Notes: generated by a model from the sequence alone, not told the origin. A stretch of DNA of 64,000 nt from Spirodela intermedia (GCA_902729315.2 LR746272.1:4533037-4597036); one strand, 5' to 3'. Shown: positions 12,008 to 24,889, counted from the stretch's first letter. A program made the numbers and translations.

Positions 12008-14042
12008 TTAGGAGGCAATTGAGACATTTTGTAACTATAAAGGGATTGAGATGTCCTCTCAGTCATTTGATCCACATGAGGAGGGATTGTTGTGTTAGCT
12101 TGATGTAGTAGTACTAGTAGCAACACTATAACCCAAAACCTGTGGACAATCTCTTCCCAAAGGAAAGGATAATTTCTACTAAATATCATCAATAGACGAG
12201 GAATTGAATATAAGGATGAGAGAGAAAGAGAGGAGTTAGAGGACTCAAGGGAGATGCTAAAATATCATGAGGATAAGAAGGATAACAAACCTTAGAGTGG
12301 GTCAAAATCTAAGATACAAACCTTAGAACATATCAAACTCTAAGACTCAATCCTCACTTCAAAATTGGACCATTATGAGTCTTTTGAAAGTGGTTTGCCT
12401 TTTGTTCTGCTCTTTCATCTTCTAAAATCATCTCTGCTTCTTATCTATTCATCTCTAGGGGCAGCCAAAGTGGGTGATGGTCAACTTTGTCACCTACAGG
12501 GTGTGGATGATGAGGTGATGTCCTCATCAAGTTTTCTCCTATCATATTGAGGCTCAAAGGGAGTCCATTTTCTTATTCTCAAAGGGTCATGAGGGTAGGT
12601 CTCCTCATCCATCTATAAATCATCCCAAAGTTGCAATGCTAATAGCATTTTCAATCATATCTCTCAAGTTCTTATGATGAAGCACAAGTTCAGTCCTTTT
12701 TAAAGCCATACACTATGTACAAATGTATTGATTCCTACTTGTGACTTAATTAAGAACTTTATGTTGAAGCTGGTGTCAAAATAATATTTTGGCAACAATG
12801 TGAAATTGATAGCACCTTCCTATGCCCCAATCTTCAATATAGTCTTACACACAGCCTAACATTGAGTTGATGCTCTTGATTTGATTGTTTCCTTGTGACA
12901 ACATTAGGCTGAATAAAGAAACCTCCTTGTTTGAGAGAAAGTTGTGGTTGGCCCTATTGTCAATCATTGCAATGGTAATCTGCCCATTGATATTGGCCCC
13001 AAGTCGTATGTTGTCACTATGTCTTGGGCCTCCATTACATTGATGGCCCATGTAGGTGAAACACTTGTTATTTGTTCATCCATGTTGTATTGCATTAGTC
13101 TTGAGTCTCTCTTGGTCATTGTTAGTGTCCAGCCCATAATTGTCATCATATTGTTTCCTGTGGTGACCATCTCTCCAATTTATCGCCTTCTATGTGTCCT
13201 AATATTTGTTCTCAATTTCATTAAATCATTACATTGAGTATTCAATAGTCAATAAAATCATCTATTAGCACCATCATCTTATGTATGTTCCTTTTTCCAA
13301 GTGACATAAAATTGACATAAAATTGAAGCATTTTTTTCTATTAGATATTTTTTTGTTGAGTAAAAAATTAAATTTCTTCACATACTCCTACACCTAACTT
13401 GAGTGCTTCAAATATCAAAATGTGTCATATGCCTTCTAGACAAGTCATAGGAATTACTTTTGTTCCCAAGTGAATGCCTCCTAGATGTCGATGAGGTTTC
13501 TTATTTGGTCATTTATGTATATATACCATCAAAGTTTGGTGTTGCTCATTAAGTAAATGATTGTTGACTTTCTCCACTTCATCAATGGGGACTACTCAAA
13601 AGTAATTTCACACTCCATTGTTGGCATTTATAAGTTTCCTCAATGTCACATAACCTCACACTCAATGAAGACCTTATAGAAGCATATAAGAAAACAAGAA
13701 GACATTTTACCTCACAAGTTAGTATAGGAGAGTGATGACCCAAGTATCTACGCTTACTACCTTAGGCATTGCCAATGGTTACTCTATTTATCGGGGGGAG
13801 ATCCAAGTAGGTGAGACACTTATATTATACACACATGAATTACATGCATCTATTATACACAACTCTCCATATGTTGAGCACTCAGTCATGTGTTTACACT
13901 ATTACATGACATCTCATGTCATCCTGCACCCTTCATGCACACATGAACTATCTTACACCATGCTATGTACCCCACACACTATTGTGCATTATGGTGTGTC
14001 CTATGTCATTAGTGTTGTGCTATCTTGTGTCATACACACTAA
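12008..14042 (-). pseudogene. Loop between inverted family B LTRs, with dead retropepsin
   Basis: On the minus strand near 12900-12990 the sequence reads ITIAMIDNRANHNFLSNKE. This resembles the catalytic block of plant Ty3/gypsy aspartic proteases (VLIDSGATHNFIS), but the catalytic D-S-G reads D-N-R, so it would be inactive. The preceding part (about 13000-13170) looks like the linker after gag. Stops and shifts are frequent. No reverse transcriptase, RNase H or integrase block was found. The part at 13800-14042 is rich in CACAC/ATG words and holds nothing recognisable. Confidence 0.5.
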
Positions 14043-16178
14043 TGTGTACTTGTCATGTGTTTAAATGCTCATTATCTAATAATATTTAAAATTAAGACTG
14101 AATAAAATATTAGTATAGAAGTAAGTCTCATGTCAAACATAAGGCGATTGATTAATTTGTTGTGAAAATAAATTTAGTTTATATATAAAGTGATATTAAT
14201 ATTTTATTATTATTTAATAGAAATAATAAAATAAAAGAGTGAGGTGAGAAGGATAAAGGAAAGGAAGCAAAAAGAGGGAGGAAAAGAGAAAGAGAAGAGA
14301 GAGCTCTCACAAATGATGAGAGAAGAGATCTCTCGTGAAAAAGAGAGAAAGAGAGAGGACATCTCATGTGAGATGGAGATAGAAAAGTTTCACAAGAGAG
14401 AGAAGAGAGAGAGGGAGAGAAAGAATGAGATTGATCGAGAGAAAGGGAGAGAATCTCATGAGAGGGAGAGAGAAGAAGAGATTTCATGAGAGAGGGATAG
14501 AAAGAAATAAAATGATAATAAAAAAATAGAGAAATACTATCAACCCATTTTCATAGTGACCATTATTCTCCAATAAATGTATGCTCGAGAATTGACATGC
14601 ATGACATGAGGTCAGCCATGAATGTCTTCTTTAATTTATTTTAATTGTTGAATGCTCATTAATCAACTTTTAATCTCAATTATTTTATTTTTGAAAATAG
14701 AAAAATACTTGTTATTCTTGAAATATCAAGAATCTAAATACATCAAAATTCAACTATGAAAATTAATATAAAATAAGTTAAAAATGATCTTTGCGTTGAT
14801 CTTAGACGAGTTTCGAAGGATTCAAAAGAGCAAAGATCATTTATCAAGTTTTAAATTATTTCTACTCATTTCAATTGAAATATGCATGAAACAAAAATAA
14901 TTTATTGTAAAATATAAATAAATGACAAAAGAAGATAAATAAAAAATGTTGAAAGTAGGAAATAAATCATTGCCCAAGTTTAGCCTGGCTCTTGAACAAC
15001 TAAAGACATCGGTGTGATGGTTTGATTTCGTTTGAATGTGCCACATCACATTGGAAGTCATAGAAGTAAGTGTTGCATCGCTTGTCAAAGAGATTCGCTA
15101 AAAAGAAGGGCTGACTACATTGTCACCATGATCTAAAGTGAGAAGGAAAGAACTTACCACTTAGTAGAGACCTTGAGTGTAGTCAGGGGAAGAAGGAATG
15201 AGCTCACTGGTTGCTAGAGACACAGATCATGCAAAAGCGAAGAAGAACAGATTGTTGTATTTGCGACTACCGTTGAAATTTTAAAAATAATTGATAATAT
15301 CTATTTTATCAGACAATAATAGATTATTGTCTTTATATCTCTGATGGTGATATGTGCAAGAACTTAAGTTCCTAGTATTGTGACACGTCATAAGCCACTA
15401 GATCATATGTATTTGGTCACGTGGCACGTTGAGCGATGCAAGATCAACTCACCACAAACTACTGTCGATCAAGAACCTTAGTACTGGGACACCTCCTTAG
15501 TTGTCGGATCATCATTTAAGGCTATGTACGTGCTCAGCAATGTCAAATTCACAAACCGCCGATTGATTACTTAACGCTTCTAAGATCATGGCAGTTCACC
15601 GGCTGCAAGATCTAACTTATTTGATAATGTGCCTCATGGAACATTGTTGGATCATACCACCCTCTAGATGGCTATCATAAAACACACGAGAACATTTAGT
15701 CTCACATCAAAAAGTTAGGTTCTCTCAATAGAGATCCCTTCTCTCAAAATAAAATAATGTCTAAGATCATATTGGGAGAAGGTAAAAAGTGGTATGCCCT
15801 GGTGAGGACACATGTATGACACTTCTTGCTCCACAACTAGTTGGCCACCAGAACGTGGTAGGAGAAAGTGATGCACACGTGTATGAAGCAAGCCCTCTAG
15901 CGCTCAAGCCTAGCTCGTGGTTGGTCTCCAAGTCTAGGTCTACCCACTCAACTACAACAACCCCTCTAGGTCAGCAGCCAAATGCCGATTTACTAGTGGG
16001 TGGTGATATTTTTATATTTTATTCTTTTATTTTTCTAGATAATAAAAAATTATGCTAACTATTTTTAACTTCAGACTTCTAAAATTAACAATATATTCCT
16101 ATATTTATTCTAAAAGTTAACAAAATAATATAATATAATATAATTAATTAAAACACAAAAATATAATTTTAATAAATA
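14043..16178 (-). mobile_element. Family B LTR, right copy, inverted
   Basis: A 2.14-kb uninterrupted copy, reverse complementary to the left family B LTR. Read on the minus strand it starts just after a purine run (AAAATTGGGGG, 16179-16190) and ends near 14043. It contains a TATA-like GATATAAAG near 15335 and GATGTGGGACTAAATG near 15690. A minus-strand stretch near 16450 resembles the T-W-E-D motif at the end of gypsy integrases, which would make this the 3' LTR of a minus-strand element. The terminal bases are inferred from the similarity limits. Confidence 0.68.
14230..14500 (-). repeat. GA-rich tract within inverted family B LTR
   Basis: Imperfect GAGAGA purine tract, the mirror of the CT-rich tract at 11425-11800. 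The two tracts are about 2.4 kb apart and reverse complementary. Confidence 0.75.
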
Positions 16179-16190
16179 CCCCCAATTTTG

Positions 16191-17370
16191 GATTTTATTA
16201 GTCCTTAGTAGTAGCCAAAGACTTACAAACTTAAAGTTACTTATTAATTCTTTTACATGAATCATTTAATTTCTCATTTTTTCACTAGAGATGGTATTCA
16301 AATAAATATTCAGATATTTATGTGCATATTCCCCCTATGTGCATGACGTGCAATGTCATCCCACACTAGTTGCATGTATGTTGTGCATTCTACACAAACC
16401 ATCACCCTAACATGCATCAGGAGCAAAGTTGTGATTGAAATCAAGATCCTCCATGTTGAGGGTGTGACATCCATATCCTATAAGAAAACTAAATCATATT
16501 AGCTATAGTCCTATAGGACATAGAAACCAAAATTACAATATGCCAACCCAATCAAAACCAAAAGTTGTGTTGGCATTAACTATTTTCAAAATATTTTCTT
16601 TAAACTCATGATTTTCCTCATCCTCTAAAATAATAACCGAGAATTGAGCCTTTCAAAAATATTAAGATACATCATCTCCATGAGTTGGGCTTTTTATCTT
16701 GTTGTCAATAAATAGGGATTATGAATATATATCCTATTTTGTTTAGAGAGATCATTAGGAGCCAACACGGAGAGGAAATCGTAGGCATCCCATTAATACA
16801 TGTGAGACAAAGGGTGACATTTTCAATATATTTTTCCATTAATTTTACATAAATTTCATTCATGGATCATCTTTATTATTATTATTATTGGTCAAGAACT
16901 AGATTACAAGAGAGAGAGACTGAGTGTATGGTCAAAATTCCATTTCAAGTGTTGATTTTGTTGAAGAGTCTCCACCGACTATTCTTTCATCAAAAATATT
17001 TATCCACTCATGTCATTTTAATAAAGAAATACTGCAGAGGGATGTTTGACCGCGTTTTTAGAAAAAATTGCACCTTTAAGACCTGGGAGAGAAGAGGCTG
17101 AAGAATCCCCGTCTGAAAGTTTGGTCCGACGAGCTCAGAAACGAAGGCAAGATGGAGTGTTAACAAGGATACAGCCGTTCTATAAGGCCGCCAATTGAGA
17201 CATTCACTAAACGATTGAAATACTTTGATGACTAAAAAATTAATTCAATTCCTCTAGGTAACGGTAAGTCTGAAAAGCCTATTGAGCCCAAAAAGTATCC
17301 TTTATTCTCGCAGCATGCCCACCACCCATATGTAGACGGTATTTCGTTATCCATATCCCCACCGTATTAT
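16191..17370. other. Retroelement debris and upstream region of the small gene
   Basis: From 16191 to about 16800 the DNA is AT-rich, with a possible frameshifted minus-strand T-W-E-D integrase end near 16450. From about 17100 the base composition shifts toward that of the gene starting at 17417, so the promoter and 5' leader probably lie in 17100-17416. No other gene was seen. Confidence 0.4.
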
Positions 17371-17416
17371 CGTTTGGGAGGAACAGGGAGGAGGTTGTCT
17401 TCTCACTGGGGAGGCT

Positions 17417-17709
17417 ATGGCGGCGATTGGTGCGGCGCTGCCGTCGAGCTCAGTCCTCTGCGGGAATCTGAGAAAGCAAAGGCGATTCCAGCTGCTTCTG
17501 GCCGCCGATCGAGGGCCGCCGTCTCGTCACTGGCTGCTACGACCACCGCGGATCACCATTGGCGACGCAGCAGCTCTTCCCCTTGCCTCCATCTCTCCGG
17601 CCTCCGGCGGGAATCTATCAGTTCTCATCCCCATCAGGTTTGAACAACTCTCCGCCCTTACCTATACTTGCGGCGATTATTCGATGAGAAATACAGCGAG
17701 GGGAGGGGG

Positions 17710-17781
<72 letters not shown>

Positions 17782-18165
17782 AGGGAGGGAGGGAGAGTCT
17801 TAACTGGTTCGAGGGTATTCATTTGTGCGGATCTGTGCAGCTAAGTCTGCGAGGAATGTGAAGAACAAAGTTCGATGGATTGATTGGGAAATACGGAGAG
17901 ACAGACGAGTGGAGAGAGAGAGAGATCCTTGAGCTGATTGCTGGCGTTTTTTGTTTACAGCATTGTGCTGCTTGTCTTCTACTGGGTGGCCAATTTCGTT
18001 GTGCCCGACATGGTGGCCAGGGATCTACAGCAGCAGGATGAGCTCTCGAGAGACCAGGTGCCAGAAGAGACGAATGACGAGGCAGATGAGAAGCTCTCCG
18101 TCACAACCCCTAACTTCCCTGCTCGATCAACTTTGCCCAGAGTTATCAAAAGATCCAGACGATGA
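17417..18165 (+). CDS. Putative plastid-targeted single-pass membrane protein
   Basis: Two exons, 17417-17637 and 17961-18165, joined in phase across a GT-AG intron, give 141 residues. The first 70 residues are rich in Ala, Ser, Arg and Leu and almost free of acidic residues, as in a chloroplast transit peptide. The splice junction lies at the start of one hydrophobic segment (SIVLLVFYWVANFVVPD, about residues 74-90). An acidic stretch rich in Gln, Glu and Asp follows, then a basic C-terminus (VIKRSRR). I do not recognise the family and assign no function. The intron carries a long GA microsatellite. An in-frame ATG choice, two clean splice sites and a coherent protein layout support a real gene; expression data would decide. 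Confidence 0.6.
17710..17780 (+). repeat. (GA)n microsatellite in intron
   Basis: About 30 nearly perfect GA units followed by GGGA units, lying within the single intron of the small gene at 17417-18165. Confidence 0.95.
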
Positions 18166-18983
18166 CATGTCACCCATAATACATGTATATTATACGCTGC
18201 GAAAGAGGGGGGAGGGAGAGATTCAACTGCAACTTCATACGAAAAATTTTATGTAAAGATTAAGCTTTTATTTCCATTTAGGGGCTATTATGGGTGGTGC
18301 CACCGGTTCTTAGATACGGGCTGAAAATCCTTGAAATAATTATATCAATCATTATTTCCAAGAAAATCGGATTGAGAAAGAAAACATTCTCATTTAGTTT
18401 CGGCAAATGAGCACCCAAACTTCACAGTTAACCATGCCACAGCGTTGCCAAAGAAGTTCGTGAGATATTTAGAGCGCAGGATTATATATCCTCAGGTGAC
18501 TGGCGAAACACAGAACCACAGAATTGGCAGAGAAGCCTGCGTGTGGAAGGGATCGGAAGCTCCCATGGAGCTAAGAAGAGAAGGAAGATTTTATTTAGGT
18601 CACTGCAATGGCTTCTGGGAAGTCTTTGCATTACTTTTGTCGTGACAAAGAAGATTGAGAGAGAGAGAGAAATAGCCCGAGTGGACAAGGGCCCCTTACA
18701 AGGTTGTGGGCTTTCGGGCCCGGCTGAGAGCGGGCCGTAGTGGGTATTATTTAGCCCATTGCTTAGCTTAGAGCAGGATTATCATCATAATAAGGTCCAT
18801 CACACTTAGGCAGCCCGTGTAAAAATAGAAGGGGGGAATGGGTAGATATAAAAGGGAATGATAAATATGCAATTTAGCGGCAGCTGGAAGCTGCAGTGGC
18901 AATGGCGATGGCGGAGGAGGCCTCGTCACCCCTTCGTGACTGACCGAGCTCCTCCCTCTGCGGCGGCGCGGTGGCGGTGGGAT
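18166..18983. other. Spacer between convergent genes, no gene seen
   Basis: Holds the 3' ends of the small + strand gene and the minus-strand SKU5-like gene. No extra coding exon was recognised; short frames here have no family resemblance. Confidence 0.5.
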
Positions 18984-19402
18984 TTAGAGGGGGCGGGTGC
19001 GGCGGCCGGCGGCGCGGCCGCAGAGGAGGGCGTTCTTGGGGATGGGGTACTCGTCCCTCCAGGAGTTGACCGGGGAGTACACGCGGAGGTAGAACTGCTG
19101 GCCCAGGTACTGCCGGGCCCAGTTCTCAGACCTAACGTTCCACATCCCCACGTTGTCCAGGGCCACGTAGATGGCACTCCAGGACCTGGGGTACACCTGC
19201 GAGCGGATAACAATTAGGGTCAAGAGGGTTTAAGGGGTTTAAGAAGGTTTAGGGTTCTCGCTGGCCGGGGAGTAAGTACCTGGACGGTGCTCCGGGCAAC
19301 TGCGTCTCTCAGGTTGTAGCCGGCCCTGCTCGCGGGTGACCATTGCCCGCCGTCCATCCTGCAACAGCCGCCGTACCCACACCCAGTAAGTCCTGAGGTC
19401 TA

Positions 19403-19446
<44 letters not shown>

Positions 19447-19888
19447 GGTGGCCGTAAGTCAGACGCGTACGTACCCGACGACGAAGAAGGAATAGCCGTC
19501 GATGTGCCAGGACTGGAGGGTGTCCTCCGAGTTCTCGAAGATGATCTCGATGAAGTCCCGGAAGTTGGAGGCCATGACGGAGGTCTTGAGGTAGCCGCCG
19601 CCGCCAGAGGGGCTGTCGGGGATGCTCCCAGGGGTGAAGACCCCGGGGATGTTGTAGAAGTCCGCCACCTTGAGAGGGGTGTCCGCCGGAACAAAGGAGA
19701 CGCCGTTGACTGCGTACCGCTGCTTGCCATTGATGACGGGTGCCGAGTTGGCGAGGCGGATCGTCCGACCCGGGGTGATCAGCCCGTAGTGGTACGACCC
19801 CTGCGGGTTCGGCCTCGGCCCGCTCGCCGTCAGGTTCCACCTGGTTTGAAACAAAAAACCGAAAGAAGAGATCATCACTCCCGCTCAT

Positions 19889-19925
<37 letters not shown>

Positions 19926-21168
19926 ATATATATGTATCTATCCTATCTCCGTATGTATCTATCTGTCTATCTATCTCAGAATCTGCGTGGTTGTACCTGA
20001 TAGAGCGGGCCTGGTTGAGGGAGTAGTCGATCTGGATGGTGGGTCCACCAGGGGGTGGGCCGGGGGGTCCGGCGGCCCCGCCGTTGGAGTAGCGGAGGAC
20101 GGCGGTGGTGGCGATGACGGGGCTGGTGAAGCGGCTGGAGACGACGATGTGGTAGTCCCGGGGGAGCTGGTCGGCCGTCAGGAGGACCGAGTAGGACTGG
20201 CCCACGTGGACGTCCAGGTTGGAGTAGGAGCTTTGGAGGGTGTGGGAGCCTTCCACCTCCACCAGCTTCATCGTGTGGCCTTCGAATCTGATGTTGAAGG
20301 ACTGGGTCAACCCCACGTTCGATATCCTGAACCTGTATGTTTTACCTACATAAATTATCATATTTAGTCACCATCTTCTGGGAAAAATAGGGCGTCACAA
20401 AGAAAATCATCACCAAAACGAATAATACATCTCACGTGCGCGGGCAAAAAGCATTGAGTTCCTTACACAAATTAATCGAGAATAAAATGAGAAACCAAAC
20501 CAGCTACATTAATTATGATATTAAGTAAGAACGACTTACGACGGATACTTTCTCTAAATAAATGATGCCATTTATAAGGTTAATTATTTATTTCTTTAAA
20601 AAAAAATCACCTTGATCCACGGTGAAGGAGGTCCCACCCAATCCGCGGCCGTTGATGACAAGCCCATCTGGGAAGGGAAGATCCTGGCCGTTATCCAACA
20701 GCGCCTTCAAGTCCTGTCAAAGGAAGGACCACGTTGCGGCGAGGATTTTATGATCCACAGAGTGAAAAGGCAGAGAAGGTAGATAATTTATAGAAAAATA
20801 AGGCATGTCAAGAGCGGTTCAATTAGAAAATAAAAAATTAAAAAATAAAAAAATCAAAGCAGGGTTTATGTAGCGAAGAAACCGATCGGTACGAGTTTCA
20901 GGTATTGATGCGTGCCGACCAGATTTCCATCCCCTTCAACAAAATTGCCCACTTGAGCTCAATATCTAAACCAGAAAACTGAGTCCACAGGGCCTCGTAC
21001 GCACGCCCGATGATGACTTGTGGTGAATCCGCAACGTGACGAACGAAATATGAAGAATTTGCAGAAGAGACGTGCCATCATATCACGTCATGTGGGTCAA
21101 CATGACCGGACAGAAGCTCGCCGAAATAGAAAGTGTTCTATAAACATGGAAAGTTCTAGACAAATACA

Positions 21169-21204
<36 letters not shown>

Positions 21205-22915
21205 CAGTGAGAGAGAGCGAATGAAATTCTGCATTAATACAATTGCAGAACTGCATATATAGACGTAGATATATATATATACATTAATAAAAACTTGGTA
21301 TAGCTAAAATAGGAAAGTTAGAACAAATCTATAAAGATTGAAACGTTCATTGCTACAAACAGGAAACCTGTGTGTGATAATAAGATTTCCGGGAACGCTA
21401 GAAAATAAGGAAAACTGGGGGAGATATGCCATTGATAGACTGACCGTGTGATTGGCCTTGAACCAGTCGCCGGCCAAGATGGTGTAGTCCGCGGCGGGCG
21501 GGGGGAATGGCACCGGGATCCTGGGTCGGCTCAGGATTCTTAAGCCTCCGAACCCCCCCGCCGCCTTGTGGAAGGCCAGCGACGGGAAGTAGAAGTAGCT
21601 CCCGATCTGGTCCTTCACCTGAAGGATGTAGGTGAAGTTCCGACCCGGCGGGATGGGGCAGTTCGTGCCCAGCACCCCGTCCTGCCATGAGTTCCTCCTC
21701 TGCTGAATCCCGTTCCTGAAAGAACCCAAGACCAATCCGAAGCGCCACGTCTACCAATCACAAAACTTCCTCGAGGATAAAAAACTACAAGACAGCAAAG
21801 TCGGCGCGTGCATGATCTGCAGGCGTGGGCTAAGATTTCTGCCACGCTGTTGCAACGAAAGCTTGAACAGTGTTTAAACCTAATCAAGATAAGATTTAAT
21901 CTTCCGCACAGTCTAAAACCGCCATCCAGTTCTAACCACGTGTCATGATCCGCAGACTACTGCCGAGGAAAATCGGGAAATTCCATTATTTTGGATTCGA
22001 TCAGAGATAAATACATGCAATATAAATATCACACAATGTGGCATATCCCGGCTTGATTGATTATGCCCGGTTTCATGACTATTTATTAAGCCCATTCAGG
22101 AGATCCGAAAATCGAATAGCCTGGTGGGGCCATCGCTTAGCGTGTGGTCGCAGACTTGGTTGTCTTTTCGGGAAAATCAGCTGGACCGCTGTCTCCCCCA
22201 ATCGAAATACCGCCGGCGCAATTCTTAGCTGGGTCACACTAGGACTCTCAAGCACATGGGGGGGGGGTGGGCGTCGAAGTCCACCGTGGGATCTCGATCA
22301 GAGGGTGGGTTGCAGACGCCAGAGAGGCGCACGTGACTCATCCCGGATATTACAGATTCCCGCCGCGCCACCCCGCCCAGAGGAGCGAGATTTAAAAAGG
22401 TGTCTTGATTGTATGCATTCACACGCACATAATAAAAACAATTAGGTTAGTGCCCTCCTTCGTAGTAATATCCCGAAAACCAGGCTTCAAACTTTTCTCC
22501 CCTAATTTTTAATTTTAGAAAAGAGGAGAAAAATTTCAAAGGAAAACTGCAAAAAAGTCCTCAAGACCAAAGTTTGCTATTGAAAAGGCCCTGCCGTAAA
22601 GAGGTGGTTCTTCTTTTCTTGCCACGAGCATAAATGAGGGTACCTTCGAAAACATGTTTTCGAAAGCGGAAAACAGGCAAGATCGGCAATGGAAATCTAA
22701 GCTAAGATAAATACTCTCAACGATAAAAATAGTTTCTTGCTTATAAATTCATATTTGTGAGATGTACTTTCCTGACAGAAAATCAGATGCACCGGGCAGA
22801 TATCCTAATTAGAAGGCAATGGTGACTTTTTGTCTATAGTAAATTTTACAAGGGCTATTACGAAAAAGGACCGAAAACACGTCTAATCTCACATGGGATG
22901 GGAAACGGTAAACGT

Positions 22916-22954
<39 letters not shown>

Positions 22955-23497
22955 GAACGAAAACATATCCAAATAAATCCAAAGTGAAGAGGAAATTTCC
23001 TCCGAGAGAGAGAGAGAGAGAGAAAGAGAATAAGAGGGAGATAGCGCACGCAAAGAGGAGAGGGGGGAAGAAGATGGGGTGGAGGAACGGACCAGGAGAG
23101 GAGGAATGGCTCCGCCAGGCTGTTGTGGACGTTGATGATCAGGTTGTCATTGGTCACCGCCTCAATCGGCGGCCCCGGGAACATGCCGTTGATCAGTATT
23201 CCCTGCCGCCACCCGGCCGCCGAGCACACGGAGACGCCGTCAGATATGAATCGAGCAATAGCAATGGAAGAGGAACGACAGAGGAGAAATGGCCAGCAGT
23301 CAGACCTGCTGCTTGACGCCGAGGGGCCAGATGTCGCCGTAGGTCACATTCCAGGTGAAGAAGCGGTACGGATCCTCTGCCTCAGCGACAGAGACGAGGA
23401 GCGGAACCGCGACGCAGCAGCAGAGGATCAATGCCGCCGCCGCAGAAGGAGACGAGGCGGAACCGGAGCAGAGGATCCCCCGCCGCCTTCCTCCCAT
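18984..23497 (-). CDS. SKU5-similar (SKS) multicopper-oxidase-like protein
   Basis: Eight exons, 5' to 3': 23306-23497, 23093-23202, 21445-21715, about 20612-20713, 19997-20345, 19475-19840, 19280-19358 and 18984-19196, giving about 560 residues, normal for the SKU5/Bp10 family. Family members are secreted or wall-associated cupredoxin proteins linked to directional growth and pollen tubes; most lack the full set of copper-binding His, and none has a well-defined substrate. Residues 1-40 form an N-terminal signal with a hydrophobic core and an AEA-type end. Visible landmarks are TWNVTYGDIWPLGVKQQ, GILINGMFPGPPIEAVTND, NSWQDGV..TNCPIPPG, GSYFYFPSLAFHKAAGGFGG, TASGPRPNPQGSYHYG, QSWHIDGYSF and LDNVGMWNVRSENWARQYLG. 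The protein ends CGRAAGRRTRPL with no hydrophobic GPI-attachment tail, unlike SKU5 itself. One base of exon 4's boundary is uncertain. The gene converges on the small gene to its left. Confidence 0.92.
19407..19443 (+). repeat. (GA)n tract in SKS intron 6
   Basis: About 18 GA units just downstream (in transcript order) of SKS exon 6. It pairs with the CT tract upstream of the same exon at 19891-19923. Confidence 0.95.
19891..19923 (+). repeat. (CT)n tract in SKS intron 5
   Basis: About 16 CT units upstream (in transcript order) of SKS exon 6, reverse complementary to the GA tract at 19407-19443. TATC-rich sequence adjoins it. Confidence 0.95.
21172..21203 (+). repeat. (CT)n(TA)n microsatellite in SKS intron 3
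   Basis: A run of CT units changing directly into TA units within the intron between SKS exons 3 and 4. Confidence 0.9.
22919..23024 (+). repeat. Mirrored (CT)n and (GA)n tracts in SKS intron 2
   Basis: A CT run at about 22919-22951 and a GA run at about 23004-23024 lie 50 bp apart within one intron and could fold into a local hairpin close to the exon 2 donor at 23092. Confidence 0.85.
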
Positions 23498-24540
23498 GTC
23501 GCCGTCCGTGGGCTCGCTCCCACCGCTTCTCCCCTGCTCTCAGCTGCCTAACGCGGCGAGGGAATTAAAAGAGAGTTATGAACGATAGCTAGAGAGAGAG
23601 AGAGAGAGAGGTAGCGGCAGGCAGAGGACGTGGGTTCCCCCTCTTAAGAAGACTCTCCCGACTGTGCGGTTGTTGAATGCGGGGGAGTTGGCGGAGGGGG
23701 GGCATCTCAACAGCCGCATTGTAAGAATACACCTAGAAAGATTTTTCATCGTATATATACTCTCGTGCCTAATAAATTTTTTGAACAAAACGACATAATC
23801 CTCGACTGAATCTAACAAAAAAAAAAAATTAAAATCTTCGAATAAGAAGGAAAACTTATGCTCGATAGCATCAACATGGCGAAATAAATAACTAAAATAA
23901 TAAATATTATTAACCACCTGTCCAAATAGTTTAATAATAATATATGGCTGGAGGCTTCCATTTTTACTTCCATTCGTAGAAACCCAATATTCATATATTA
24001 TGCCAGCTCCATTTGGGTTTACATTTAATAAACATTACTGCTTATATATGTATATATATAATAGGAGTAAATATTTTAACTTGCGAAAATACCCCTGTCC
24101 GAATTCCGAGGCCTGCTGCGGCGTGGAGTGTCGGACTGCGCCGCGTTCGCGGTCAAGAGTGACCACAAGCTTCCGCTCACCGCGGAGGATAGGCGCGCCG
24201 CGTCGACTCACCGCCGCCGGGCGGGAGCTCAACTGAGATAGAGAGATGGAGGCTTGGGGGTGCGGCAGCGGTGACCGCATCCGCCCGACGACGACACAGT
24301 TGGAGTCGAGCTGGCGACGGCTGGCGCGGCCTGCTCGCACGGACAATCGCGCCGTTAAAATCCCCGACAAAAAAATAGATCGGTAGTTTACCAGTTTGAC
24401 TGGCCCCACCACGTTAACTCACCCGAAGCTGCTACTTCCGTTCAGTTTCATTGTCCGACAGTAAACCCTGTTGATCGGGGTCAACACGAGGTCGACACGA
24501 CGTCAACTCTCCATTGCTGCTGCTTCTGCCCCGCCCTCCC

Positions 24541-24542
24541 CG

Positions 24543-24571
<29 letters not shown>
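24541..24571 (+). repeat. (CT)n microsatellite
   Basis: About 14 CT units in the GC-rich island between the SKS and RAD16-like genes. Confidence 0.9.
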
Positions 24572-24574
<3 letters not shown>

Positions 24575-24845
24575 GACAGAGATGCGCTGGTAGTTGGAAA
24601 TATGAACGCATGAACAGGACTAAAAGAAAGTTTAGTTTTCGACGTTTATAGTAATTATTTTAGCGGCATGCATTTATTTAAAAAATATATATTCCATAAC
24701 AATAGCTGCCATGTTGAGGACGTCCCTTGCGCGCCAGCGGGGCGGCGGGCCGAATGGTCAAATCTGCACGTGCGAGCAATCAGAGTGGGGGCCAAAGTGA
24801 GCGTGACGGTTTAACGCGCGTCGGTGGCGCCGCCGTGGCGGCGAC

Positions 24846-24846
<1 letters not shown>

Positions 24847-24888
<42 letters not shown>

Positions 24889-24889
24889 C
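24847..24889 (+). repeat. (CGG)n trinucleotide repeat
   Basis: About 14 uninterrupted CGG units within a GC-rich island. The poly-Arg and poly-Ala frames across it are not supported as genes. Confidence 0.95.

Noticed and set aside
19504-20367. 287-codon + strand reading frame
   Set aside because: It is antisense to SKS exons 5 and 6 and has GC-driven low-complexity content; the minus-strand exons match the SKU5 family residue by residue.
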